Counted from the first letter of the stretch, positions 35,560 to 44,240 are shown. The stretch: 64,000 nucleotides of DNA from Saccharothrix ecbatanensis (GCF_014205015.1 NZ_JACHMO010000001.1:9610001-9674000), one strand, 5' to 3'. Notes: generated by a model not told the origin, from the letters alone. A program made the numbers and translations.

Positions 35560-35863
35560 ATCTCGACCGAGGTCAACGGCGACGAATGTCCGTGCGGCAA
35601 CGTCGGGTGCCTGGAGAACACGCCGGTCCATCGGCCCTGGTCCGGCAGCCGCTGGCGATGCCGGAGCTCGCCCGGCGACTGGCGCCCGACCCGGCCGCCG
35701 ACGACTCGCCCTCACCACGGCGGGCGGGGTGTTCCGCAAAGGACTCTGGGGCGACCCCGACAACACCAACCCACCGCAACAGTGGGCGATCTACCCCGAG
35801 ATCACCTCGTCCCGCCACGGCGCCTCCGACCATGCCGCGGTCTGGATCGATCTCGATCTCTAG
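35560..35863 (+). pseudogene. Mosaic of ROK-protein and phosphatase-like fragments
   Basis: At 35572-35620 one frame encodes NGDECPCGNVGCLE, the zinc-binding CxCGxxGCLE motif of ROK-family regulators and sugar kinases. A second frame at 35711-35863 ends SSRHGASDHAAVWIDLDL, resembling the SDH-containing end of the endonuclease/exonuclease/phosphatase fold. The pieces are joined without a functional frame. Confidence 0.45.
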
Positions 35864-36399
35864 TCAATGCGCCACGACGAGCACCTCGGTACTTCTGACG
35901 GCACCACCTCGCCGCTCGCAACGCGTGGGCAGCGTAGGTGCCTCGCAGTGGTGATCTGGCCGGCATCGGCGCAGGGATCCTTGCCTCCTTGGCCGAATCT
36001 CACCTGGCCGAGTCCGTTCTTCTCGGTACCACCGCTGCGGCAGTGCCTTGCTCGCCCTGGGTCGTCATCCGCGGCTGTTTCACCGACAGGGCAGGAGTCG
36101 TACGACGGAAGGTTCGGAAGGCCGTCCGGTGGTGTCAGGACAGTGGTTCGACGGTGGCGCCTTCGTGGGGTTGTTCGGCTGCGTCGTCGTGTCGGATGTC
36201 GTAGACGCGGGAGTGTCGGTCGGGGAGGGCGGTGATGTCCTCGTTGGTGATGTTGATCGCGGGTTTGCGGTCTTTGAGGTGCAGGGCGAGTTGGCGTAGG
36301 GGTAGATGAGTTCTCGGATGAAGGAGTCGAAGTAGCGTCCGGAGTTCTTGGTGATGGCGTCGCGTCGTCGGGTGAACTCGTCGTGGGGGACGCGGCGAC
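35864..36399. other. Degenerate stretch without an intact gene
   Basis: Weak minus-strand continuity with the nucleotidyltransferase relic at 36400 can be followed for about 150 bp in shifting frames. Nothing else is supported. Confidence 0.4.
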
Positions 36400-36657
36400 G
36401 ACCTGGATGGCGATGTCGAGGTCGTCGAGGCGGTCCCGGGTGGGGTCGACGTAGGTGCCGAAGACTGGGACGTGGGTGGTGCTGTAGGGCTTGGTGCGGT
36501 CGGCGTTGTAGGCGCGGACGCGCTGGAGCAGGCCGTCGAGGTGTCGTCGGGCGGTGTCCTGGGTGATGGGTTTGGAGAAGCTGGCGCCGGCGAGGGCGTT
36601 GCCTTTGATCGTGGTGAACCAGCGGGGACCGGCGTCGTCCTGTTCGGTGATCTCGAA
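36400..36657 (-). pseudogene. Nucleotidyltransferase-like fragment
   Basis: The minus strand encodes WFTTIKGNALAGASFSKPI, then HVPVFGTYVDPTRDRLDDLDIAI. The GTY...DRLDDLDIA segment matches the GSx...D.D nucleotide-binding core of pol-beta-type nucleotidyltransferases. The frame breaks shortly afterwards. It is fused on its 5' side to a recombinase fragment. Confidence 0.5.
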
Positions 36658-36659
36658 CT

Positions 36660-36834
36660 GGACATCGGTCAGCGGCAGCTCGGGGTCCTCAGCCATCCGG
36701 TAGGCGGCCGTGTGGCGCAGGGCATGCAGGGTCGCCGTGCTGCCTGCCGCCTCGGCCGCGTGCGCGAACATGCGGGGTGCGCCGCGTGGTAGGTCAGCGG
36801 GCCGCAAGGGGCGTCGCAGGGTCCGCCACAATGG
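36660..36834 (-). pseudogene. Tyrosine-recombinase fragment
   Basis: The minus strand encodes RMFAHAAEAAGSTATLHALR followed by HTAAYRMAEDPELPLTDVQ, the HxLRHT catalytic region of a TnpA-like recombinase. It breaks off exactly before the GHxxxxTTxxY segment, the segment with which the window itself begins at position 1. Confidence 0.65.
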
Positions 36835-36837
36835 CTG

Positions 36838-37258
36838 CCGACGTCCTTTCGATGGTGTTGGACCCACGTTGTCGGGCCTGGAGCGCCACCTCCGACGCGA
36901 GGACTTCTGGGACCGCTTGTCCGATGGTGCGGACGATTGGGACCCGATGGCGGCTCGCGAGGTCGTCGAGGTCTCGGTCGACATCGTCGACTTCGATCAC
37001 GAGACGGCGGTCCTGACGGCTGAGTGACGCTCTCGTCCAGCAGGAGCCGATGCGGGCTCGTCTGACCTACCGGTTTGCTCCTGTCGACACCGGCGTGGAG
37101 GAGGCGGGCGGGGAGGTGAAGTACCGCGCGATCATCTTCGGCGGTGACAACGACGACCTGGAGGTGGCCAGTGATCTGAGCGGCTACCTGTACCTAGTCT
37201 TCCTGCACGCGCTGCGCGATGTCGAGTCCGACCTCAACACTGGCGCCCTTGCCGCTGC
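36838..37258 (+). pseudogene. OLD-family ATPase fragment (Gabija GajA-like)
   Basis: Two frames joined near 37023 together encode TLSGLERHLRREDFWDRLSD, VEVSVDIVDFDHETAVLT, LSDALVQQEPMRARLTYRFA and YLVFLHALRDVESDLNTG. This is the region after Walker A in OLD/RecF-type ATPases, including the LHALRDVESDL segment seen in Gabija-like GajA proteins. Walker A, the signature motif and the TOPRIM nuclease half are missing, and a frameshift interrupts the fragment. It runs directly into a UvrD-helicase start. Confidence 0.6.
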
Positions 37259-37460
37259 GCGCAAGGGCACTGTGTGGTGCTCGCGCCACCCGGCAGCGGC
37301 AAGACCAAGCTGCTCACCACACGAATGGCCTACGACCTGTTCAACAAGATTCCGCAACCAAACGGCGCCGCCTACATCACCCTCACCAACGCCGCCGCGG
37401 GAGAACTCCGCCGCTGCCTCGACGAGACCCCCTCGAACGATGATCGACAGGAGGAGATCG
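37259..37460 (+). pseudogene. UvrD/Rep-type helicase N-terminal fragment (GajB-like)
   Basis: From 37274 the frame encodes VLAPPGSGKTKLLTTRMAYD, with Walker A GSGKT, followed by YITLTNAAAGELRRCLDE, the next conserved SF1 helicase segment. It ends abruptly at the neighbouring gene. An OLD-ATPase relic followed by an UvrD-like start is the gene order of the Gabija anti-phage system, here collapsed by deletion. Confidence 0.6.
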
Positions 37461-38552
37461 TCAGGCTCTCCAGTCCAGCAGGACTTCCGAGAGTCGGTTC
37501 AACGTCCCGTCGATGTTGCCGACGACCGACTCGTAGGTCACGTCTGTCGTTGCCTGCACAAGCCCGTAGTCCGGCGACTTCGTGTCCTGGATCGTCAGGT
37601 GTGAGGGAACGCCGTAGTGCATGCACCTGTTCCTGAGCGGCCTGATCGCGTCGCTTATCAAGTACTGTGCGGCGGGTGTGTTGAGGAGCGTCTGAACCGC
37701 CGTCATGCCGGGCCTTGCGGCCAGTGCAGGGAAGCGTTCGACGATCTCGGCCAGCGCCCGCAAAGCGTGAACTGTACTGATCAGCCGGGCTCGGAACACC
37801 GGCCCGGGAAAGTACTGCGTGTATGCCGAGAAGATGAACAGGCTGGTGTTGACCGTGGACTCGATCACGCACAGCACGTCTTTCAGCGCTTCGGGGAACT
37901 CCGGTTCGTAGCTGTGTCGGTAGAATGTGGCCGCCTGCATGGAGCGCTCGGTCGGCGCCTCGCCGTCGGGCAGGGGCACATCGACCGGCTCCATCGGAAT
38001 CAACACGCCCAGGTGGAGGAGGATGAGGGGCAGTGACTCGCCCATGTCCAACCCCAGGCGGTAGGCGTGGCTGTGAGGACCGGCCTGACCGCGCTGTGGC
38101 GTGTCGCCCAGGGCACCGTTGTAGTCGGACACCCTCGAGGTGGTGAACAGACGGCCGTCGCGGCTCATCACGGCCAGATCGTTGAAACGTCCGAGAGTAG
38201 CCCGATGGGCCTCGGCGATCCGGGTGAAGTCCGCTACCACCCCGTCGTACAACTTGCCGGTGTCGTCCAGCAGCTTCACCGTATGGCGCGCGGCTGCGAT
38301 CTCGGCTCCGAACCGGAGCCGGACGCTGTTGGCGGACGCCGGGTGCTTACGGCTTAGGTGAAGGTGACTCTCGTGGACGACCCGCGCGATGTGCGGGAGC
38401 GCGGTCAGCCCGAGGACGGCCTGCCAGGCCTCGTCTCGAGTACCGGCTGCGGCGAGAGCATGAAGCCAGTCCACATCGTCGGAGATCATTCTCGCGTCTA
38501 GCGAGGACCAATCGCGCTTCGGGGTGGTCTTCTTGTTTTTCCTGCGGCTCAT
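37461..38552 (-). CDS. Unknown protein, mostly helical
   Basis: Starting at ATG 38552 (MSRRKNKKTTPKRDWSSLD) gives 363 residues; a longer upstream frame is not convincing. The protein is largely alpha-helical without membrane segments. The region with HLSRKHPASANSVRLRFGAE and a C-terminal RPLRNRCMHYGVPSHL segment suggest an enzyme-like fold, but I recognise no family. RxxxxH-type motifs as in RNRCMHY occur in HEPN-like ribonucleases; this is only a hint. It lies between defence-gene relics and a two-zinc-ribbon gene on the same strand. Confidence 0.6.
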   Translation of the reverse strand: MSRRKNKKTTPKRDWSSLDARMISDDVDWLHALAAAGTRDEAWQAVLGLTALPHIARVVHESHLHLSRKHPASANSVRLRFGAEIAAARHTVKLLDDTGKLYDGVVADFTRIAEAHRATLGRFNDLAVMSRDGRLFTTSRVSDYNGALGDTPQRGQAGPHSHAYRLGLDMGESLPLILLHLGVLIPMEPVDVPLPDGEAPTERSMQAATFYRHSYEPEFPEALKDVLCVIESTVNTSLFIFSAYTQYFPGPVFRARLISTVHALRALAEIVERFPALAARPGMTAVQTLLNTPAAQYLISDAIRPLRNRCMHYGVPSHLTIQDTKSPDYGLVQATTDVTYESVVGNIDGTLNRLSEVLLDWRA

Positions 38553-38767
38553 CGGTGTTGTGTCCAACCTGTCGCACGTGCTCAACCGAGTTTGTCTGCT
38601 CAACGGATGCGGGCAACCGCGCGTGTCACACCACTGGGCCAGGTGGGTACTGCGGTACGTGACTGACCACAGAGCCCACCCTCTCACGAACCTTTCTTCC
38701 TTGGACTCGTCGTCGGCTGCACTGGCGGGCCGCGCGAAGTTGCCAGAAGAGGCGATGAAGCGTTCGG

Positions 38768-39823
38768 TCAGTGAGTGGTCAGCGTTGCGATCGCGCGGCA
38801 CAACGCCTCGGTGTCGGTGATGGCTTGTCGACACGTCGCCTCGGTGATCGTCAACCGCTGGCCGGGGCGTGCCGTGTTGTCGGGCACCTTGGCCAGGTAC
38901 TTGGCGTCGACGATGCCGTCGTTGTGGGTGAACACGTGGCGGACAGCCCACGCCTTCTGGAGACGTTTCCAGGTCGCGGCGTCCAGCGAGGTGCGCAGGT
39001 CCGGGTATCCGCCCTCGACGAACAGATCGGCGGTGTCGACGAGACGTTGGAAGATGTTGCCCTTGCCCTTCAGCCTTGCCGCGGCGTCGTCCACGGCGGC
39101 GTGGAAGGTTGCGGATGCCAAGGCTTCCACGATGCCCACGAGGTTCTCCATCGTGTCAACCCATAGCCGGGTGAAGACGCCTTGCTCCCTCAATGTCGCC
39201 ACGGCTTCCGCTGGCAATTGGGCCAGGCCGTCGAGTCGGGCCGTTTCGGCGCCCAGGGCGTCGAAGGCAACGACGTCAGCCGGCAGCGGCCCGCAGACCG
39301 GGCAGAAGCGGTGCTCGCCGAACACCGCGTACCGCACCTCACAGCCGGCACAACTGCGTACCCGGATGAGCTGTTCTTCGTCGATACCCGGGAGCGGCTG
39401 CGGGTAGAACGGCGTCGAGCGGAAACTGACCTCGACGGCGAAGCCTGATCGACCGGGACTCCGTTTCGACCGCCGGCCGAAGATCTCCTCAGCGGCCCGC
39501 CCCAACAGTTGGACACCCAGGTCCCCGACTGCACGCCTTGCCCTGTCGATCTGCTGCTGGGTCACGAAGTCGGTGTGCTCGGCGTGGTGACCGCAGTACA
39601 CGCACGACAGCTCAAGATCGTCCGGCAACCCTTCATAGTCGGCGGCGTCGACCCGGAACATCTGGGCACAATCCGGGCACTGCCTACCGATGAAGCCGTG
39701 GTCGTCGGGCGGCATGCTGACCCGCATTTCGAACGTGTCGCCCCGCCTGCCGACCATCTCGGCGCCCTCGGGCATCCGGAACCTGCGCTGACCGTGCCAC
39801 CGCCCGCTTCCGTTGGACCGCAT
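38768..39823 (-). CDS. Double zinc-ribbon protein of unknown function
   Basis: The 351-residue protein has two cysteine pairs forming a first ribbon (RQCPDCAQMF, then SCVYCGHHAEH) and a second (SCAGCEVRYAVF, then RFCPVCGPLP). A helical C-terminal region follows (WAVRHVFTHNDGIVDAKYL), whose RHxxxHNDG stretch recalls HEPN/MAE_28990-type helical domains (R-x4-6-H; tentative). ATG 39775 (MPEGAEMVG) is a plausible shorter start. Nucleic-acid binding is likely for the ribbons. It may be a defence-associated ribonuclease, but this is inference. Confidence 0.6.
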   Translation of the reverse strand: MRSNGSGRWHGQRRFRMPEGAEMVGRRGDTFEMRVSMPPDDHGFIGRQCPDCAQMFRVDAADYEGLPDDLELSCVYCGHHAEHTDFVTQQQIDRARRAVGDLGVQLLGRAAEEIFGRRSKRSPGRSGFAVEVSFRSTPFYPQPLPGIDEEQLIRVRSCAGCEVRYAVFGEHRFCPVCGPLPADVVAFDALGAETARLDGLAQLPAEAVATLREQGVFTRLWVDTMENLVGIVEALASATFHAAVDDAAARLKGKGNIFQRLVDTADLFVEGGYPDLRTSLDAATWKRLQKAWAVRHVFTHNDGIVDAKYLAKVPDNTARPGQRLTITEATCRQAITDTEALCRAIATLTTH

Positions 39824-40089
39824 GGAGGCATTGTGCGCTTCCCTTCGTGCGGAAGGAACATCTGGCCGCTACCAAGTCGGCACATCCGGGTGGGTGACCG
39901 GAGTTGGCCACCCCGTCGGCTCGGGGCTTTAGCCCGTGGAGGATCAGGCGATCAGCTCGACGCGGCGGATCCCGAGGATTTGATCAACGTCAGGTGTGAA
40001 CGGGGCGTTGGTCACCGGCCGACAGCGACCCAGCAGTGGGTGTTCACTGCTCAGCCGCCGTTGGGCGTGCCGCACGGGCCTGGAGTTCC
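39824..40089. other. Intergenic stretch
   Basis: No supported gene. The minus-strand desulfurase relic ends at its right border; nothing else distinctive was seen. Confidence 0.4.
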
Positions 40090-40890
40090 TCATCGGTCGC
40101 GCCGGAGTGATGTGGTGATCAGGTCGGCCGCGTGGTCGATGTCGGCGGATGTGTTCCACCGGCCCAGTGCCAGCCGCAGCGCCGACAGGGCCCGGTCGGT
40201 GTCCAAGCCCATCGCGGTCAGCACCGGTGAGGGCTCGTGGGTTCCGCTGTGGCAGGCGGAGCCGGTCGACGCGGCGATGCCGGGAGTCGCCGCGAGGAGG
40301 GTGTGCCCGGCGATTCCGCTGATGCTGACGTTGAGGGTGTTGGGCAGGCGGGCGTTCACCGGTCCGTTGAGCAGCACTCGCCCGCCCAGGTCGGCGGTGA
40401 GTCGGTGGTGGAGCCGGTCGCGCAGGTCGCGGATGCGGTGGTGCCCGCCTGAGGCGAGGTCGTCGGTGGCGAGTTGGGCGGCGGTGCCGAGCGCGACGGC
40501 GAGGGCGACGTTTTCGGTGCCCGCGCGCAGCCGGTGGTCCTGCCCGCCGCCGTAGATCAGCGGTTCGAGCGTCACGCCGGGGCGGATCCACAGCGCGCCG
40601 ATGCCCTTGGGGGCGTACATCTTGTGGCCGACCACGGTCAGCAGGTCGACGCCGTGGGCTTCCGCGTCGAGGGAGATCTTGCCGATGGTTTGGGCGGCGT
40701 CGCAGTGGAACACCGCGCCGTGCTCGTGGGTGAGGTGGGAGAGTTCGGCGACGGGTTGCAGGGCGCCGGTTTCGTTGTTGGCCGCCATGATCGACACGAG
40801 GACGGTGCGTTGGGTGATGACGTGCGGCCGGTCGACGCCGGCGGCCAGGACCGTGCCGCGGATGGCGAGGTTGTCGGCCTCGGACCCCGA
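40090..40890 (-). pseudogene. Cysteine desulfurase (NifS/IscS-type) with deletions
   Basis: The minus strand reads SEADNLAIRGTVLAAGVDRP, HVITQ, then directly TVLVSIMAANNETGALQP. The PLP-Lys segment VVGHKMYAPKGIGALW, the RAGTENV motif and the catalytic Cys in STGSACHSGTHEPSPVL are all present. The first 70 or so residues are missing and about 40 residues between HVITQ and TVLVS, including the cofactor-binding His, are deleted in frame. The protein from the ATG at 40797 would lack an intact active site. Such enzymes supply sulfur, among others as DndA in DNA phosphorothioation loci; no other dnd gene is visible. Confidence 0.75.
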
Positions 40891-40929
40891 CCGAGTTCTG
40901 GAACCCCATAGGCCACCGGCCCGCAGCCG

Positions 40930-40956
40930 GGTGAACCGGCTCGCGGACGGTTCACC
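40930..40956. terminator. Hairpin between relic and nuclease gene
   Basis: GGTGAACCG (40930-40938) and CGGTTCACC (40948-40956) form a 9-bp perfect stem with a 9-base loop. It could terminate transcription or be a leftover end of an inserted element. Confidence 0.4.
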
Positions 40957-41131
40957 TTTCGATGACCCGACTCTGTGGCACAGCCGCTGCCGCAGTGACT
41001 GCTCAACTCATTGAAGGGGACGGAAAAACTCCGGACGGAACAACCAGCCGGTGGTGTGACTGCATCACGGGCATCAGTGCTTACGGGGTGGGTTGCAGAC
41101 GTCGCATTGACCACGGACAAGGAGCACCTGT

Positions 41132-42817
41132 CTAACGGCGCTTGCGTGACGAGCGCGTTCTCCGGCGGGGTGGAGGGAAGCCCTGGAAGGCTTCAGGACC
41201 CTTGAGCGGTATCCGAGAGCACAGCGCGTCCAAAACAGGGTCGGGGCCGGGAGCGCGGTTGTCGTAGGAGGTGCTGATCAATCTCCCCTGGGAGTCGTAG
41301 AGGAGGCCGAAGCTCCGGTCGAGCTGGAGTTGGTGCTTCTTGGCGGTCGTGTACTCGCGGAGACGCTGTTGCGACGCCGTCGTGGGGACAGTGGGCGGCG
41401 TGGTCATCAATACGAGCAGCACGCTGTCGCCACGTCGCGTGCCCATGGGGATGGCTTGGTTGTGGGGTAGGCCGTCCGACCTGGTCTGGGCAGCGAGGTG
41501 GGTGCCGAGGGTCGCGCAGCGGCGCTGAGCGCTCCCGTCGAGGTGCAGCAGAGTTGCGGTCATGGCTAGCCAGCCGGGGTCTCGTCGTTCGGCGAGTTCG
41601 TCGATGAGGTTCAGCATGGCGGGATTGGCCTTCATGCGGGGTTTGTCGATTGGTGTCGTGCGGATGCCAAGCTGGTGGAAGTACCAGGCGTCCGGGGGGT
41701 TTGTGAGACTGGTCAGCAGCTCCAGGCCCTGCTGGCGGTGTCGGCGCCGATCCCTGGTGCGGGGTGTGCCGAGTTGGGGCAGCGCGTCGTGGACTTCGTC
41801 CGGGTCGGGTTCGACGTAGAGCTGTGCGGCGAGGAAGTGCAGGAAGAAGTCGAGTTCGTCGACGGCGTGGAACCGGCGAGTGGTGTCCGGTTCGGTGCGG
41901 CGGCGCAGGTAGAGCAGCAGTTCGGTGGGGCGGTCGATGAGTTCGCTGATGATGCGCAGGTCGTGGAGAGAGACGGTCCAGGGAAGGTCGTCGGTGGTCA
42001 GCAGGCCGCTGGTGACCAGTTCGCTGGTGATGGTGGCGATGCCGGACAGGTCTTCGAGGCTGACCGCGACGGTGTGGATTTCGCGGATGGTGGTGAGGTC
42101 GAGCCAGGTCTCGTCGCGCAGGCGCAGTCCGCGGTCGTGGAGGATGCGGCGGCGGAGGCGGTCGCCCTGGTCGGCGGCATCGGTGACGATGCGGCGCAGA
42201 TCTTGGCGCAGTCGAAGCGGGTCTCCGGTGCGTGAGCGCGGCCGCAGGGCCACGGCCTTGGCCTCGATGATGATTGCGATGTCGTCGAGCAGCAGCAGTC
42301 CGTCACTCTCGACAAGCTTGGTATAGGAGGCGGGGTCCGTCTCGGTGTCCCGCGCGGGGACGAAGTACTCGAACCCGAGGTGTTGTGCGCAGCCGGGCAG
42401 GTGAACGGTGATCAGGCGCGCCGCCTCTGCTTCCAAGTGGGCGCCGCGGTGTTTGCTGTAGGTGTTCCAGGCGGCGGTGTGGTGACGCAGCGCGTCTTCG
42501 ACGCGCTCGCGGATCGCCGGAACCAGCAGCGCGTGGTGCACCACGGTGTACTCGCCTTCGGGGGTGGCTGGACACCCTCCTCGGTACGGCCGGATCTGCG
42601 ATCGTGAACGCGGGTGGCGAGCTACTGGTTCAGCCGACTCAGCGGCCACCGACCGAACGTGCCGAGCGGTCCAAGCAGAGCGAACAGCAGGAGCGTGCCC
42701 ACAGACGGGAGGGCCGTGCCGACAACGCCGCTCAGTACCGCCGCCGCCAGTGTGGTCAGAGCAATTGCGAACGTCCAAGTACAGCGTCATGCACCCGATG
42801 CCAACAGTGCGGCCCAC
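41132..42817 (-). CDS. Putative PD-(D/E)XK nuclease-like protein
   Basis: The frame encodes up to 561 residues. An internal segment LVESDGLLLLDDIAIIIEAK has the acidic residue, hydrophobic strand and E-A-K spacing of the PD-(D/E)XK nuclease core as in NERD-type domains. Helical sequence on both sides and a basic C-terminus (PPPRRRTRSSRKRR) support DNA binding. The first 90 residues are unusually rich in Arg, Cys and His and may be non-native; GTG 42544 (VVHHALLVPAIRERV) is the better-looking start, giving 470 residues. A restriction or defence role is suggested by the neighbouring relics, but no partner methylase is present. Confidence 0.6.
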   Translation of the reverse strand: MGRTVGIGCMTLYLDVRNCSDHTGGGGTERRCRHGPPVCGHAPAVRSAWTARHVRSVAAESAEPVARHPRSRSQIRPYRGGCPATPEGEYTVVHHALLVPAIRERVEDALRHHTAAWNTYSKHRGAHLEAEAARLITVHLPGCAQHLGFEYFVPARDTETDPASYTKLVESDGLLLLDDIAIIIEAKAVALRPRSRTGDPLRLRQDLRRIVTDAADQGDRLRRRILHDRGLRLRDETWLDLTTIREIHTVAVSLEDLSGIATITSELVTSGLLTTDDLPWTVSLHDLRIISELIDRPTELLLYLRRRTEPDTTRRFHAVDELDFFLHFLAAQLYVEPDPDEVHDALPQLGTPRTRDRRRHRQQGLELLTSLTNPPDAWYFHQLGIRTTPIDKPRMKANPAMLNLIDELAERRDPGWLAMTATLLHLDGSAQRRCATLGTHLAAQTRSDGLPHNQAIPMGTRRGDSVLLVLMTTPPTVPTTASQQRLREYTTAKKHQLQLDRSFGLLYDSQGRLISTSYDNRAPGPDPVLDALCSRIPLKGPEAFQGFPPPRRRTRSSRKRR

Positions 42818-43313
42818 GGGCGGTGCGCCCAGTAAGACCGCAGTTACCTACCATGCCGCCGTGGCGCCGACCGTGAAAGTGATCACCCTGGCCGCCGCAA
42901 TTACCACGACCGTCGGTGCCACCGCCCGCCATAAGGACCGCGACCCAAGCCGCAGGAACACGGTGCTGCCGAACGCCAGCGCTCGGCGGTGACCAGCACG
43001 AGCAACCCCAGGTGTACCGCGTTGTGACGTACCCAGCTATGCAGTCGGCGGGGTGCTGGTGGTGAGACGACCTGCACCACGCCGAAGGCTATGGCTGTGC
43101 TGCGGTCTGCGAAGACGCGGGTCACTTGATTCACGCACTGGCGTTCGAGGCTCGCTGCGGTCGACACAGGCCTGTAGTGGGAGGAAGATGGGAGGAAATT
43201 GGGAGAAGTCAAGGTGGGACAACAGGATCGAGCTGCGCTCAAGTGCATCCAACGGTGCCGTCGCGACCTGCCGATTCGACGTTTTCGCAGGTCAGGCCAT
43301 GATCCAATCCACC
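42818..43313. other. Non-coding stretch next to the integration site
   Basis: Only short GC-rich frames without motifs were seen. It is the chromosomal sequence next to the tRNA-Pro half-site. Confidence 0.45.
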
Positions 43314-43355
43314 CTGGGGGTCAAGGGGTCGCAGGTTCAAATCCTGTCGTCCCGA
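43314..43355 (+). tRNA. 3' half of tRNA-Pro(GGG): AICE attachment site
   Basis: CTGGGGGTCAAGG reads as the anticodon loop (anticodon GGG) and the 3' side of its stem. GCAGGTTCAAATCCTG is a perfect T-arm and GTCCCGA the 3' acceptor strand with discriminator. No matching 5' half (acceptor, D-arm) lies upstream, so this is not a complete gene. It is the duplicated core left by integration into tRNA-Pro, the same target as used by pSAM2. The intact tRNA and the other att copy should lie beyond 64 kb. Confidence 0.8.
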
Positions 43356-43361
43356 CGGTCT

Positions 43362-43411
43362 GAAACAGCCCCGCTGATCTAGGTGAAATACCTGATCAGC
43401 GGGGCTGTTTC
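43362..43411 (+). terminator. Long terminator hairpin after the tRNA-Pro half-site
   Basis: GAAACAGCCCCGCTGATC (43362-43379) pairs perfectly with GATCAGCGGGGCTGTTTC (43394-43411), and AGGT/ACCT close the apical part. It follows the tRNA end by 6 bp and is most simply the terminator of the tRNA transcript. Confidence 0.85.
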
Positions 43412-43456
43412 GTGTCTATCAGTCGATCTTGCTCGTGATCTACTCGGCGCGCAGTT

Positions 43457-43475
43457 GTGGACCATCCGTGGACCA
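43457..43475. repeat. Direct repeat near the element's left end (candidate arm site)
   Basis: GTGGACCA occurs at 43457-43464 and 43468-43475, with starts 11 bp apart. The same pair with the same spacing recurs at 63920-63938, near the other end of the window and probably of the element. Paired repeats flanking att cores are typical arm-type integrase sites (inference). Confidence 0.5.
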
Positions 43476-43520
43476 ATCCGGCTGCGGGCTTGATCCTGGG
43501 TGGGGTGCTCCTGCGGACCG

Positions 43521-44240
43521 CTAGGCCGAACTGCCTGGGTCCCACGATGGTTCGAGCAGCTCGCTCACGCAGAGTTTGCCGTAGTCGGTCACCCACCAGG
43601 TCGGCATGCTGGAGAGGAAAGTCGAACCAGCGTTGCTCGTGATGAGTCCTTGTGCTTCGAGGCGCGGAATCACAGCGTCGAGAACGGTTCCAACTTCGGG
43701 TAGGTCCATCGCTAGGCTTGGCCCACCTTCGCTGTCGTATTTCCGCCACTTGCGGTCCTCCTCGCTACACATGTGGAGGAGTACTTTGACATCTACGGCA
43801 TCTAGCGCGGCCAAGCTGGAGAAGATCCGCTGTGCTTCGTCTACACGCGCGGTGTCTTCGGCGAGTACGCCTTTGGCTGCGATCCGGCCATAGAAGCGAA
43901 CGCGTTGGTGGTCCGCTGTCTTCTGCGCGCTCTCAAGGGCTTGAGCAAGTAGCTCGATCTTCCTGTCGTCGTCAAGCGCTGTAGTGAGCAGCTCGTCCAG
44001 GTCACCGCCTACGTGGGTTGCCTCATCAAGTGCGATCCGTAGTCGCTGCTGTCTACGTTCAATGACGCTGATGAGGGCGGGATGCGCACTCTTGACCAGG
44101 CCACCGACGGTGCCTCCTACTGCGGAAGCAGATATTGCATCGAAGCCAATGAGTACGGCTATGGCTTTGGCAACTTCGTTCGAAACGTTGCTTAATACCT
44201 CGCTTGCGATCGAGTTGCGGCGAGGCTCTAGGTCGGTCAT
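43521..44240 (-). CDS. Unknown AICE cargo protein
   Basis: The 239-residue protein has a glycine-rich hydrophobic segment near the N-terminus (AIAVLIGFDAISASAVGGTV, then GGLVKSAHP) that could be a membrane hairpin. A long charged helix (ERRQQRLRIALDEATH and onward) and a winged-helix-like C-terminus (VIPRLEAQGLITSNAG, WWVTDYGKLCVSEL) follow. Base composition looks less GC-rich than its neighbours, suggesting recent acquisition. It lies between the attachment site and the integrase, a common position for cargo such as phage-exclusion genes. No family recognised. Confidence 0.65.
   Translation of the reverse strand: MTDLEPRRNSIASEVLSNVSNEVAKAIAVLIGFDAISASAVGGTVGGLVKSAHPALISVIERRQQRLRIALDEATHVGGDLDELLTTALDDDRKIELLAQALESAQKTADHQRVRFYGRIAAKGVLAEDTARVDEAQRIFSSLAALDAVDVKVLLHMCSEEDRKWRKYDSEGGPSLAMDLPEVGTVLDAVIPRLEAQGLITSNAGSTFLSSMPTWWVTDYGKLCVSELLEPSWDPGSSA

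Noticed and set aside
35860..36984. Single 374-residue minus-strand gene
   Set aside because: It joins a recombinase fragment and a nucleotidyltransferase fragment, then runs into low-complexity sequence, so it is a fusion of relics rather than a gene.
43240..43360. Complete tRNA gene
   Set aside because: Only the anticodon-to-3' half fits tRNA-Pro. The preceding bases do not form an acceptor strand or D-arm.
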